This document shows positions 7,946-15,834 of a stretch of DNA of 64,000 nt, in pieces. Under the pieces are notes generated by a model that saw only the letters and a program-made list of their open reading frames with translations, ran no database searches and was not told the origin of the DNA. Made by a program: the position numbers and the translations under genes. The stretch is from VRUE01 sp040901495 (GTDB taxonomy: Bacteria > Actinomycetota > Thermoleophilia > Solirubrobacterales > 70-9), in the NCBI GenBank assembly GCA_040901495.1, contig JBBDYO010000047.1, positions 53,841 to 117,840 of the forward strand. Direction: 5' to 3'. Each line of letters opens with the position of its first letter. Within the stretch, counting starts at the first letter, position 1.

Positions 7946-10297
7946 CTAGTAGGTCTCGACGATCTCGTAAAGCGTCGTGCGCTGGGCTGGGGCGCGGCCG
8001 CCGGCGCGCGCGGCCTCGATCAGCTGCTCGGGCTCCAGCCGCACACCGTGCTGGGAGCCGGCCATCCGCGAGATGTTCTCCTCCATCAGCGTGCCGCCGA
8101 GGTCGTTGACCCCCCAGCGCAGCGCCTCGGTAGCGGCCCCAAGGCCCATCTTCACCCAGCTGGCCTGCAGGTTGGGGATCGTTTTGCCCAGCGCCAGCCG
8201 GAACGCCGCCGTGTGCTTGAGGTTCTCATCAGAGGTGATCTCCTCGATCCCGTGGGTGCGGCCGAGCATCGTGTTGAACGGGATGAAGCTAAGCGGGACG
8301 AACTCGGTGATGCCGCCGGTCCGCTCCTGCAGCGAGCGGATCACCCGCATGTGGCGGGCAAGCTCGCGGGGCTCCTCGATGTGGCCGAACATCACCGTCG
8401 AGGTCGAGCGCAGGCCTGCCCGGTGGGAGGCTTCGATGATCTCCACCCAGCGGTCAACCGGCAGCTTGTTCGGCGAGATCCGCTGGCGGACCCCGTCGTC
8501 GAGCACCTCGGCCGCCGTCCCCGGCGTCGACCCCAGCCCGCACTCCTGCAGGTAGGCGAAGACCTCGTCCGGGCCCTTGCCCGAGCGCTCGCACATGTAG
8601 TGGACCTCCATCGGCGAGTAGGCGTGCAGGTGCAACTGCGGCGCGACCTCCTTCGCCAGCCGCAGCCACTTGCCGTACTCCTCCAGGGTCAGGTCGGGAT
8701 GGATCCCGCCCTGCATGCAGATCTCCGTCGCGCCGAACTCGACCGCTTCCAGGATCCGCGCGGCGAAGTCCTCCTCGGAGACCTCGTAGGCGTCGGGGGA
8801 GCGGCGCCCCTGCCCGAACCCGCAGAAGGCGCAGCCGACCACGCAGATGTTGGTGAAGTTGATGTTCCGGTTGACGACGAACGTGACCCGGTCGCCAACC
8901 AGCTCAGCCCGCAGCTCATCGGCGGCGGCGCGCATCTCCTCGATCACCTCAGGGCGCGTCTCGGCAAAGAGCGCGGTCAGCTCGTCCTCACTCAGCTCCT
9001 TTCCCTCGCGCCCCTTGGCGATCCCCACGGGGGCAAGGCCCGGGTTAAGCGACTCCTCGCGACGCCGCCCCGAACCGCTGCGCGGGATGAAGCTCCAGTA
9101 CTTCAGCTTGATCACGTCAAGGACCCCCTGCTCCATCCACTCGGGGTCCATGTACTGGGGATAGACGCAGAGCCTCTCGGTCAGCGCGTACCCCCGCGGC
9201 GCCAGGCCCTTCCGCACCTCGTGCGGGCTGGGAAACGCATGCTCGGGAGAGATGTGATCCCCATTCGCCGACAGCCCGCCAAGGTCCGTCGCCCCCGCTT
9301 CCACCAGCTCAGCCCACCAATCCGAGAGATTGGGGGGAATCTGGATGCCGACGTCCGGCATCAATCGCTGGCACTCGCCCACCAGCCGCTTGATCTCCTC
9401 GATGCCGATCGGGGTTGACCAAGCTGGAGGCTCGAGCAGTTCGCCTTCGGGCGGCTCCATGGCCGAGGTCGAAGACCCCCCCGACGGAAACTCTGGGAGC
9501 GGCAAAGGCTTCGATCCTCCATTCCCGTTGTACGTACGGTTTTCGGCGGGGGGGTCTTCGACCTCGGCCCATCGGCNNNNNNNNNNGGGGGGGGGGCCCC
9601 CCCCCCCCGCGCCCCATCGGCTGCGCGCAGCCCGATCGGCGATGTCGGCTACCTCCTGGCCGTAGTAGCGAGGGTGCGGGACGAAGTTCTGGAGGATCAC
9701 CTCTTGGAGGTGGCCGTAGCGGTCGTGCAGCTTCGCGAGGGCTTCGAGAGATTCGATGCGCTCCTGCTCGGTCTCGCCGATGCCGACGAGGATGCCGCTG
9801 GTGAAGGGGATTTGCAGCTCGCCGGCGGCCTCGATCGTGGCTAGGCGCTTTGCTGGGTGCTTCGTCGGGGAGCCGGCATGGACGGTCTCCATCAGTCGCT
9901 CGGCAATGGACTCCAGCATCAAGCCCTGGGATGCCGTGACCTCCCGCAGCTTGGCGAGATCGGCGTGGCTGAGGACTCCTAGGTTGGTGTGGGGAAGGAT
10001 CCCCCGCTCCAGGGCGCGTTCGCAGGCCCAGACGACATAGGACGTGAAATCGGCGTGGCCCCACTCGGCAAGGCGCGAGGCGACCTCCGGGTTTACCTCA
10101 GGCCGCTCCCCGGTGAGCACCAGCAGCTCCTTGGCGTTACGGCGCTCGGCCTCGTCGAGCCGGCGCTCCACCTCGTCTGGGGCGTAGATGTGGGCGCGAT
10201 GGGTCGCAAACGCGCAGTACTTGCAGTAGCACTGGCAGGTGCGGGATAGGGAGAGCGTGTAGTTCCGCGAGAAGGTGACCCTGCGCACGGCTCGCAA
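7946..10297 (-). CDS. fbiC: FO synthase, fused CofG-CofH (interrupted by an assembly gap)
   Basis: FbiC builds the deazaflavin FO from tyrosine and 5-amino-6-ribitylaminouracil using two radical-SAM domains. The CofG-like half comes first, with CxxxCxxC in LSRTCQCYCKYCAFATHRAH. The CofH-like half has a second CxxxCxxC in NFTNICVVGCAFCGFGQGRR, then QGGIHPDLTLEEY and the PFNTMLGRTHG region. Nominal length is 783 codons, but an N-gap at 9577-9586 falls in the CofG half. About 60-65 residues around it (minus-strand 9630 to 9440) match nothing I expect between DIADRAARSRW and PPAWSTPIGIEEIKRL, and are probably assembly artefact. The TTG at 10297 or GTG at 10288 is the start. It is transcribed away from the cofC/D/E operon. 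Confidence 0.92.
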   Translation of the reverse strand: MRAVRRVTFSRNYTLSLSRTCQCYCKYCAFATHRAHIYAPDEVERRLDEAERRNAKELLVLTGERPEVNPEVASRLAEWGHADFTSYVVWACERALERGILPHTNLGVLSHADLAKLREVTASQGLMLESIAERLMETVHAGSPTKHPAKRLATIEAAGELQIPFTSGILVGIGETEQERIESLEALAKLHDRYGHLQEVILQNFVPHPRYYGQEVADIADRAARSRWGAGGGGPPPXXXXRWAEVEDPPAENRTYNGNGGSKPLPLPEFPSGGSSTSAMEPPEGELLEPPAWSTPIGIEEIKRLVGECQRLMPDVGIQIPPNLSDWWAELVEAGATDLGGLSANGDHISPEHAFPSPHEVRKGLAPRGYALTERLCVYPQYMDPEWMEQGVLDVIKLKYWSFIPRSGSGRRREESLNPGLAPVGIAKGREGKELSEDELTALFAETRPEVIEEMRAAADELRAELVGDRVTFVVNRNINFTNICVVGCAFCGFGQGRRSPDAYEVSEEDFAARILEAVEFGATEICMQGGIHPDLTLEEYGKWLRLAKEVAPQLHLHAYSPMEVHYMCERSGKGPDEVFAYLQECGLGSTPGTAAEVLDDGVRQRISPNKLPVDRWVEIIEASHRAGLRSTSTVMFGHIEEPRELARHMRVIRSLQERTGGITEFVPLSFIPFNTMLGRTHGIEEITSDENLKHTAAFRLALGKTIPNLQASWVKMGLGAATEALRWGVNDLGGTLMEENISRMAGSQHGVRLEPEQLIEAARAGGRAPAQRTTLYEIVETY
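9461..9569. repeat. 22-bp perfect inverted repeat inside fbiC beside the gap
   Basis: The arm at 9461-9482 (starting GGCCGAGGTCGAAGACC) is exactly reverse-complementary to 9548-9569, with 65 bp between. On either strand it reads as an AEVEDPP-like peptide. A fold-back of this size in the middle of an otherwise conserved enzyme, seven bases from an N-gap, is most simply a chimeric or fold-back assembly product. A small inserted palindromic element is the alternative. Confidence 0.7.
9577..9608. other. scaffold gap of 10 N followed by G10-C12 homopolymer
   Basis: Ten N (9577-9586) are followed directly by ten G and twelve C. Such runs are not expected in coding sequence and suggest a sequencing or gap-filling artefact. 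The reading frame appears to continue across it, but N10 is a placeholder length, so the true join is unknown. Confidence 0.9.
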
Positions 10298-10307
10298 GGT
10301 ACTGCAA

Positions 10308-10332
10308 CCGCCGGGCCGGCAAGGCCCGGCGG
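10308..10332. terminator. hairpin terminator between aquaporin end and fbiC start
   Basis: A perfect 10-bp stem CCGCCGGGCC / GGCCCGGCGG surrounds a 5-base loop (GGCAA). It lies 15 bases downstream of the aquaporin stop on the minus strand, so it probably ends that transcript and insulates fbiC. Confidence 0.7.
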
Positions 10333-10346
10333 TCTATGAGCTCAGC

Positions 10347-11171
10347 TCAGTCGGAAGAAGAGCTTGAGCCGGGGGAGCTTGGCTTCGGCGGCTCCGGCTT
10401 GGGAGCGGCTTTCGTCGGCGCAGGCCTGGGAGGCGGCGGCGGTGACTTTTTCACCGGCTCGGCAGGCTCGGTCGGAGCCGACCCCCCGGCCTCAATCACA
10501 AACTTGAAGACCGCGGCGGCGAGCAGCGCACCGACAATCGGGCCGAGGAGGTAGGGCCAGACGCCGCCCCAGTCGTTGGCCACCAGGGCCGGTCCGAACC
10601 AGCGGGCCGGGTTAAAGGCGCCTCCGGTGAGCGGCCCACCGACCATCACGATGAAGCCGAGCGTGGTCCCGATCGCGAGCGGAGCCCACTCCTTGAAGCT
10701 CTTCCTTGAGTAGACCGCGGCGAGGATCACCAGGACCAGGCAGAAGGTGCCCATCGCCTCGATGATCGCGCCCTGGAAGTTGCCGGCGAGAAGGCCGCTC
10801 ACTTCGGCGGCGGCGTAGTTGGTCGCCCGTCCCTCGTCGAGGAGGAGCCCCTTGGCGAGCAGCGCACCCAGCACGCCACCCGAGAGCTGGGCGAGCATGT
10901 AGATCACCGCGTCGATCGGGGCAATCCGCTTGATCGCCGCAGCAGCCAGGGTCACGGCAGGGTTGAAGTGGCCGCCGCTGACCACGCCGAACATCACGAT
11001 CAGGCCGAACAGCAAGAAGGCGTGTACGAGGCCCACGACGGCGAAGTCCGAACCGAACTGCGCCTGATTGCCGGTGGACACGTACAGCACAACCACGCTG
11101 ACGATGAAGAAAACCAGCAAGAAAGTGCCGATCAGCTCGGCGAGATATGCCGCAAGTCCTCGTTCCTGCAC
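10347..11171 (-). CDS. MIP-family channel (aquaporin/aquaglyceroporin) with proline-rich tail
   Basis: A 274-residue membrane channel for water or small neutral solutes. Six membrane segments span roughly residues 8-230. Both pore half-helices are present: GGHFNPAVT in the first half and GGAFNPARWFGPALV in the second, each with intact NPA. Past the last helix there is a 45-residue cytoplasmic tail rich in proline, lysine and serine (KKSPPPPPRPAPTK) that is not part of the standard fold. It diverges from a lipoprotein gene, with about 90 bp between them, and ends at the 10308-10332 hairpin. Water versus glycerol selectivity was not determined. Confidence 0.92.
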   Translation of the reverse strand: MQERGLAAYLAELIGTFLLVFFIVSVVVLYVSTGNQAQFGSDFAVVGLVHAFLLFGLIVMFGVVSGGHFNPAVTLAAAAIKRIAPIDAVIYMLAQLSGGVLGALLAKGLLLDEGRATNYAAAEVSGLLAGNFQGAIIEAMGTFCLVLVILAAVYSRKSFKEWAPLAIGTTLGFIVMVGGPLTGGAFNPARWFGPALVANDWGGVWPYLLGPIVGALLAAAVFKFVIEAGGSAPTEPAEPVKKSPPPPPRPAPTKAAPKPEPPKPSSPGSSSSSD

Positions 11172-11246
11172 TGGGTAACGCCTCCTCCGTTGTGTCCCAA
11201 AAATCGCTCTTGGGGCGGCAGTCTATCCAGATCGCCGGGGATCAAA

Positions 11247-11252
11247 TAAATT
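11247..11252 (+). promoter_or_regulatory. candidate -10 element of a leaderless gene
   Basis: TAAATT ends 8 bases before the ATG at 11261, and no Shine-Dalgarno-like purine run lies between. This is the spacing expected if transcription starts at the start codon. No convincing -35 was seen. Confidence 0.35.
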
Positions 11253-11260
11253 CTCCATAA

Positions 11261-12244
11261 ATGACGAGGATTGCCGCGCTGCTGGCGGCTGTCCTGCTGC
11301 TCACCGGCGCCGCCGGCTGCGGCGGAGACGGCGCTGAACCGGGCGCGCCTGCCGGCGCGACCCTGGTGCTCGACTTCACGCCGAATGCAGCCCACACCGG
11401 GATCTACGTCGCACAGCGCCAGGACTACTACCGCAACGCAGGGATTGACCTAACCGTTCGTCAGCCGGGCAACTCGACCGACGCCCCGAAGCTGCTGGAG
11501 ACCGGTCGTGCCGAGTTCGCGATCCTCGACATCCACGATCTGGGGATCGCCCGCGAACACGGCCTTGACGTGGTCGGTGTGATGCCGATCGTCCAACGCC
11601 CCCTCGCCTCCGTCATTGCCCGCGGCGACGGGCCCGTGCAGCGGCCCCGCGACCTGGAGAACCACACAGTTGGGGTAACGGGCCTGCCCTCCGACGACGC
11701 CGTCGTCGATTCGGAGATCGCCGCTGACGGAGGCGACCCAGCCCTTGCCCGCAAGGTGACGATCGGGTTCAACGCCGTCGCCTCACTGGCCGCCGGGAAG
11801 ATCGACGCCGCAACCGGATTCTGGAACGCGGAGGCCGTGGCGCTGCGCCGCCGTGGAATCCCGATCCGGGTCTTCAAAGTCGACCACTACGGTGCACCGC
11901 CCTACCCCGAGCTGGTGCTGGTCACATCCGGGAGCACTCTCCGGGATCGCCCCGACTTCGTCCGCCGAATGGTCGCCGCGACCTTTGAAGGCTATGGGTT
12001 CGCCCAGGCACACCCCGGCCGCGCGCTCGATGACCTAGTTGCGTCTGTGCCGACCCTCGACAGAGCCGAACAAGCGGCTCAGATGCAAGTTCTGCGCGGT
12101 GCCCTCGGGGGTTCTCCCTGGTTCCACCCCCACATCCTCGAAGAGTGGTCGCGGTGGGACGTCGAGCACGGACTGCTCAAGCGACCCGTCGATATCGAAG
12201 CTGCCTTCGACCTGCCCAACATCACCATCCACCACTCAAACTAG
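11261..12244 (+). CDS. NMT1/THI5-like ABC transporter substrate-binding lipoprotein
   Basis: A 327-residue periplasmic-binding-type lipoprotein. The signal peptide ends in a lipobox, LLLTGAAGCGGDG, with Cys near residue 20. LVLDFTPNAAHTGIYVAQRQDYYRNAGIDL is the classic opening of the NMT1/THI5 (ThiY-like) family that binds pyrimidine precursors of thiamine. LLETGRAEFAILD and AAGKIDAATGFWNAEAVALRRRGIPIRVF continue the fold. No permease or ATPase gene is adjacent, so partners must be elsewhere. I saw no TPP riboswitch in the roughly 90-bp leader region. Other nitrate/sulfonate/taurine-type ligands are possible. Confidence 0.85.
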   Translation: MTRIAALLAAVLLLTGAAGCGGDGAEPGAPAGATLVLDFTPNAAHTGIYVAQRQDYYRNAGIDLTVRQPGNSTDAPKLLETGRAEFAILDIHDLGIAREHGLDVVGVMPIVQRPLASVIARGDGPVQRPRDLENHTVGVTGLPSDDAVVDSEIAADGGDPALARKVTIGFNAVASLAAGKIDAATGFWNAEAVALRRRGIPIRVFKVDHYGAPPYPELVLVTSGSTLRDRPDFVRRMVAATFEGYGFAQAHPGRALDDLVASVPTLDRAEQAAQMQVLRGALGGSPWFHPHILEEWSRWDVEHGLLKRPVDIEAAFDLPNITIHHSN

Positions 12245-12565
12245 ACCGAGCAACTGCTCGGCCAGCTGCGGAAGCTCGCGGACCATTCGCGAGCGTGGGA
12301 CAACGAGATCGATGCCGGCCGCCTCGGCGGCCTGGCGAGTCTCCACGTTGACGTGGGAGTAGTAGCCGAGCACCGGAATGCCGAGGCCGACCAGCGCCTC
12401 GGAGTCGATGACGTCGAGGTCGGCGACCACGAGCTCGGCGCCGTCCCAAGGAGCCTCCTGCAAGGAGGGCGCAAGGGTCACGTCGTGACCGGCGGCACTC
12501 AGCATCGCCTCCACCTTGCTGCCGAGCAAAAGATCGGGGGTGACGGCGACGACCCAAGTCACCAT
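12236..12565 (-). CDS. small receiver-like (flavodoxin-fold) protein
   Basis: A 109-residue protein that alternates beta strands and helices like a response-regulator receiver: TWVVAVTPDLLLGSKVEAMLSAAGHDVTLA, then ELVVADLDVID, IPVLGYYSHVNVE and GIDLVVPRSRMV. The acidic pocket is incomplete, so classical phosphorylation is uncertain. It has no output domain. It begins directly after the preceding gene (12566) and is the last member of the DtxR-ZIP-multicopper oxidase transcription unit. Its role there is unknown. It overlaps the end of the lipoprotein gene by 9 bases, tail to tail. Confidence 0.7.
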   Translation of the reverse strand: MVTWVVAVTPDLLLGSKVEAMLSAAGHDVTLAPSLQEAPWDGAELVVADLDVIDSEALVGLGIPVLGYYSHVNVETRQAAEAAGIDLVVPRSRMVRELPQLAEQLLGLV

Positions 12566-12928
12566 CTAGAGCGAGCGGCGCTGGCGGAACTCTTCGCGCA
12601 CGCTCTCGGGGCGGCCCCACATCTGCACCACCTCGGCGCGCCCCTCGCGCACCTCGCGCACCTGCATCTCACCCGTAATCCCCGCCTCGTCCAACTTGGC
12701 GAGGATCCCCTTGACCGTCTCTGCCGCCGCCGCATGCCCAAAGTCGTGCGCCACGGACAGGGCCCAGTGCCAGTCCGAGCCGGAGTAGGGACGGGCGTTC
12801 ACCTGGCTCAGCAAGACCGCCGCATCGACGTAGCTGCTCTCGTCCTCGATCCGAAGGTCGACTTCGAGATCGGTCCAATCCGGAGGCAGGGTGTCCAGGA
12901 TCTGCTGGAAGTCCTCGGCTAGGGCCAC
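12566..12928 (-). CDS. conserved hypothetical protein in the metal operon
   Basis: A 120-residue soluble alpha/beta protein without a recognised catalytic motif. It begins ALAEDFQQILDTLPPDWTDLEVDLRIEDE and contains a histidine-bearing WHWALSVAHDFGHAAAAETV segment. It starts 9 bases after the dtxR-like gene and abuts the next small gene, so it is co-transcribed with metal homeostasis genes. Similar proteins exist in actinobacteria as far as I recall, but I cannot assign a function. Confidence 0.7.
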   Translation of the reverse strand: MALAEDFQQILDTLPPDWTDLEVDLRIEDESSYVDAAVLLSQVNARPYSGSDWHWALSVAHDFGHAAAAETVKGILAKLDEAGITGEMQVREVREGRAEVVQMWGRPESVREEFRQRRSL

Positions 12929-12937
12929 AGACGAAGC

Positions 12938-13414
12938 CTAGCCGCCGTCATCCTTGGCGGGTGGCATGAGGTCGGGCCCCGGGATCGGAGTGCCGTGCGG
13001 ATCGTGGCTCGGCTCACCCAGCTTCTTGGCGATCAGCAGCTCGAGCTCCTCGGAGATGTAGTGCTCGAGCACCTCCGCCTCGGCGTGAACGCGGTCCTCG
13101 GACATGCCCAGGGCCTCGGAGAGGTAGGCCTCGATCAGCCGGTGATGGCGAATTACCTCCAGCGCGACCTTTTCGCCCGCCGGCGTGAGGACGACCCCCT
13201 TGTAGGGGGTGTGCTCCACCAACCCCATCTCGTCGAGCCGCTTGAGCATCGAGGTCGCGGTGGCCGGAGTGACCCCGAGACGCTCGGCAACCTCTCCGTT
13301 GAGGACCGGCCCGGCCCGGTCGAGGGAGAGCGCGTAGATCGCCTTCGCGTAGTCCTCGATCGCCTCCGTGTTGGGGGCCCGCTTGGAACGAGCGTCGCTG
13401 CTTCCGAGCGCCAT
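12938..13414 (-). CDS. DtxR/MntR-family metal-dependent repressor
   Basis: A 158-residue repressor with an N-terminal winged helix (EDYAKAIYALSLDRAGPVLNGEVAERLGVTPATATSMLKRLDEMGLVEHTPYKGVVLTPAG) and the metal-binding dimerisation domain (HHRLIEAYLSEALGMSEDRVHAEAEVLEHYISEE). The C-terminal SH3-like domain of full DtxR/IdeR is missing, as in MntR-type proteins. It ends in a short tail, HDPHGTPIPGPDLMPP. It starts one base after the ZIP transporter stop. The two dyads at 15824-15861 upstream of the operon are the obvious candidate targets, implying autoregulation by Fe(II) or Mn(II). Confidence 0.9.
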   Translation of the reverse strand: MALGSSDARSKRAPNTEAIEDYAKAIYALSLDRAGPVLNGEVAERLGVTPATATSMLKRLDEMGLVEHTPYKGVVLTPAGEKVALEVIRHHRLIEAYLSEALGMSEDRVHAEAEVLEHYISEELELLIAKKLGEPSHDPHGTPIPGPDLMPPAKDDGG

Positions 13415-13415
13415 C

Positions 13416-14642
13416 TCAGACCGAGACCAGCAGGCCGGTTATGTACAGGGCGCCGATCCCGGCGATCATCCCGGCGACCGAGATCGGATGCAGAAGCCGC
13501 CCGTCCTCGTCGCGCATCGACGGCGCGATCTGAACGATCACCCTGGCGATCGCACCGACGCCGACCCCGAAGAGGAGCGCGGCGAAGCTCGGGTTGAAGG
13601 CGGCCGCGCCGATCCAGGCCCCGAGGATCGCCGGCGCGCCGGCGATCAACCCAAGCCCGAGAAGTCGAGCCAGGCTCGGCGGGGCGCTCGCACCATTCCC
13701 CCCGCCGCGCAACGGAGCCACGATCGCCAGGCCCTCGGTGGTGTTGTGGATCGCGAAGCCGACCACCAGGAAGGCGCCGAGGGCCAGCGCACCGGTCGCG
13801 TAGGAGGAGCCGATCGCCAGGCCCTCGCCGAGGTTGTGGAGGCCGATCCCGATCGCAACGAGCAGCGCCAAATAGGCCCCTCCGCGCGCCGCGGCGCCAC
13901 CGGCCCTCTCACTGCGCCGCGACAGGTGCACGTCGATCGCGGCCAACAGCAGGTAGGCGATGAGCGCACCGGCAAAGACGAGACTGGAGCCGCCGAAGGC
14001 GCTCGGCGCCTCCGAGGCGATCTCCAGCCCCTCCAGGGCCGCGTCAATCCCCAAGAAGGCGAGGAGGCCAACGGTGAACGCGATCAGGCCACCGACCCAG
14101 TGCTCGCCGATGCGTCGCACAAAGGGCAGCCAGAGCATCCCGAGGCTGACCGGGATCACGCCCACGTAGAGCCCCAGCAGCGCCATCAGCGCATAGAAGC
14201 TGAGATCCGCCTCCGGGGTTTCGGTGGCGACGGGGATCGAGGCGTCGACCGTGCCGCCGCTGGAGGTGAGGATGAAGATCTCATACGCCTCGCCTTCGAC
14301 CCACGGATAGGTGATCTCGAGCGTGGTCGAGCTGAGGCGGTCGATCTTGAGGCCATCCGTCGCGATGAACGGCGCGTAGGCGTCGTTGATGGCGACCTGG
14401 CCGACTTCGACCGGGTCGGGGCCGTCGTTGCGCAGCGTCAGGTCGATCTGCCCCGGCCGCAGCACTGTGTGCTCGACCGCGACCTCCTCGACCGGCGGCC
14501 CGGTTCGCTCTCCCAACCCAGGCCCTCCGAGCAGCGCGAACGCGCCGATTGCCGCGGCAATCAAAACCAGCGGGATCAGGCCCAGCGCCCAGGCGGGCAG
14601 GCCGCCGCCCGGCGTCTGCTCCGCCTTTGCCGCCGCCTCCAT
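13416..14642 (-). CDS. ZIP-family metal transporter with N-terminal extracytoplasmic domain
   Basis: A 408-residue protein. Residues 15-40 form a membrane anchor. Residues 50-140 form a beta-rich domain (EHTVLRPGQIDLTLRNDGPDPV...). The rest is a ZIP permease with eight or so helices. The two signature metal-binding motifs are intact: HNLGEGLAIG and HNTTEGLAIV. ATG 14642 was chosen because longer in-frame starts would run into the upstream oxidase gene; from it, the gap to that gene's stop is 16 bases. Sandwiched between a multicopper oxidase and a DtxR repressor, it probably moves Fe(II), Mn(II) or Zn(II). The extra domain is unusual for ZIP proteins and could deliver or sense metal. Confidence 0.85.
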   Translation of the reverse strand: MEAAAKAEQTPGGGLPAWALGLIPLVLIAAAIGAFALLGGPGLGERTGPPVEEVAVEHTVLRPGQIDLTLRNDGPDPVEVGQVAINDAYAPFIATDGLKIDRLSSTTLEITYPWVEGEAYEIFILTSSGGTVDASIPVATETPEADLSFYALMALLGLYVGVIPVSLGMLWLPFVRRIGEHWVGGLIAFTVGLLAFLGIDAALEGLEIASEAPSAFGGSSLVFAGALIAYLLLAAIDVHLSRRSERAGGAAARGGAYLALLVAIGIGLHNLGEGLAIGSSYATGALALGAFLVVGFAIHNTTEGLAIVAPLRGGGNGASAPPSLARLLGLGLIAGAPAILGAWIGAAAFNPSFAALLFGVGVGAIARVIVQIAPSMRDEDGRLLHPISVAGMIAGIGALYITGLLVSV

Positions 14643-14658
14643 CAGGCAACCGACCTCA

Positions 14659-15834
14659 TCAGGCGGGAGCCCCCTTGCCGCCCCAGGGGAGCTTGCAGTA
14701 AGCAGCCGCAGCAGCGGCCGGGGTGAGCAGCGACGGGTCACCGACCCGGAAGAAGCCGGTCCAGCCCAGCTCGGCGAACTCGCTGACGTGGGCGTGGAAC
14801 ATGTAGTCGCCGTCGAACGGGAACTTCATCTCGAGGACCGCGCGCTGGCCCTGGCCCTGGGTCACCGTGTCCGTGAACTCGTTCGGCTCCAGTGAGGTCC
14901 CGGTCGGGTAATGCTGGAAGAAGTTGGCGTGGACGTGGAAGGAGTTGAGCGGGTCGTACTCGAGCACGTTGACGAGGTAGATCCGGACCAGGTCATCGCG
15001 CCCGACCCGGATCGGCTCGTTGATGTAGTGGAAGCCGATCGAGTTGACCGCGTAGACCTCGTTGGCAAGGTCGAAGTTGGTGTCGAAGCCGTTCATCACC
15101 ATCACCATCTCGTCGGCTTCGGGCCGGCCCTTCTTCGGGTCGATGATGAAGGCCCCATAGAGGCCGCGCGCGATGTGCGCGGCGAGCGGCGCCACATGGC
15201 AGTGGTAGAGGTGAAGGCCGAACGGCTCCGCCTCGAACTCGTAGGTGAAGGCTTCGCCGGGCTCTATCTGACCGCCCCCAAGCCCCTCGCCGATTCCCGG
15301 CACACCGTCCATCATCGCCGGGTGGATGCCATGGAAGTGCATCGTGTGGGGGTGCTCGGAGCCGTTGATGAAGCGGATCCTCAGCTTGTCGCCCTCGCGA
15401 GCGCGCAGGGTCGGGCCGGGGACGCGGCCGTTGTAGGTCCACGCTTCGTACTTCACCCCCGGCGCGACTTCGATCTCCCTGTCCTGGGCGACGATCTCCC
15501 ACTCGCGCAGGACGCGGCCGCTGGCCAGTCGCGTGGTCTTCCCGTAGTCGAAGTCGCGCAGCAGCTCGGTCGGGTTGAAGCCGTTGGCGCGATGGTTGAC
15601 CGCGCGCCCCGGAGCGAAGCCGGCGTGAACGAAGCCGTCGTGCCCGGCGTGGCCCCCGTTCTTCTTCGCCTGGGCCGGCGCCGCGCCGATCCCGCTTTGC
15701 GAGACGAGGCTGTGAAGCCCAGCCGCCGCGGGCACCGCGGCAGCTGCGCCCAGCAGCTTGCGACGGCTAATCCGACTGTCGCTGGTTGCCGGCTCGGTGG
15801 GAGGGGTCGGGTCGATGGCGAGATTTTGACACAT
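14659..15834 (-). CDS. Tat-exported two-domain multicopper oxidase
   Basis: A 391-residue secreted copper enzyme. The twin-arginine signal is near residue 24 (SRRKLLGAAAAVPAAA). Cupredoxin domain 1 has HTMHFHGIHPAMMDGVPG and LYHCHVAPLAAHIARGLYG. Domain 2 has NSFHVHANFFQHYPTG and MFHAHVSEFAELGWTGFFRVG. These histidine clusters fit two-domain oxidases related to nitrite reductase. It is the first gene of the operon with ZIP and DtxR, so oxidation of Fe(II) or Mn(II) at the cell surface is more likely than nitrite reduction. The ATG overlaps one of two tandem operator-like dyads, so a leaderless start or tight repression is possible. Confidence 0.88.
   Translation of the reverse strand: MCQNLAIDPTPPTEPATSDSRISRRKLLGAAAAVPAAAGLHSLVSQSGIGAAPAQAKKNGGHAGHDGFVHAGFAPGRAVNHRANGFNPTELLRDFDYGKTTRLASGRVLREWEIVAQDREIEVAPGVKYEAWTYNGRVPGPTLRAREGDKLRIRFINGSEHPHTMHFHGIHPAMMDGVPGIGEGLGGGQIEPGEAFTYEFEAEPFGLHLYHCHVAPLAAHIARGLYGAFIIDPKKGRPEADEMVMVMNGFDTNFDLANEVYAVNSIGFHYINEPIRVGRDDLVRIYLVNVLEYDPLNSFHVHANFFQHYPTGTSLEPNEFTDTVTQGQGQRAVLEMKFPFDGDYMFHAHVSEFAELGWTGFFRVGDPSLLTPAAAAAAYCKLPWGGKGAPA

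Noticed and set aside
8048..9418. 456-codon plus-strand open frame opposite fbiC
   Set aside because: A high-GC antisense shadow of a conserved radical-SAM enzyme.
9440..9640. AEVEDPP-rich segment as a real inserted domain of FbiC
   Set aside because: It is composed of a fold-back and homopolymers around an N-gap; an assembly artefact is the simpler explanation.
11172..11260. Possible thiamine (TPP) riboswitch before the NMT1-like gene
   Set aside because: The region is about 90 bp shared with a divergent gene; no conserved TPP core (CUGAGA ... ) was seen.
13368..14726. 452-codon plus-strand open frame opposite the ZIP transporter
   Set aside because: Arg/Glu/Asp/Gln-rich shadow; the minus strand has clear ZIP motifs.
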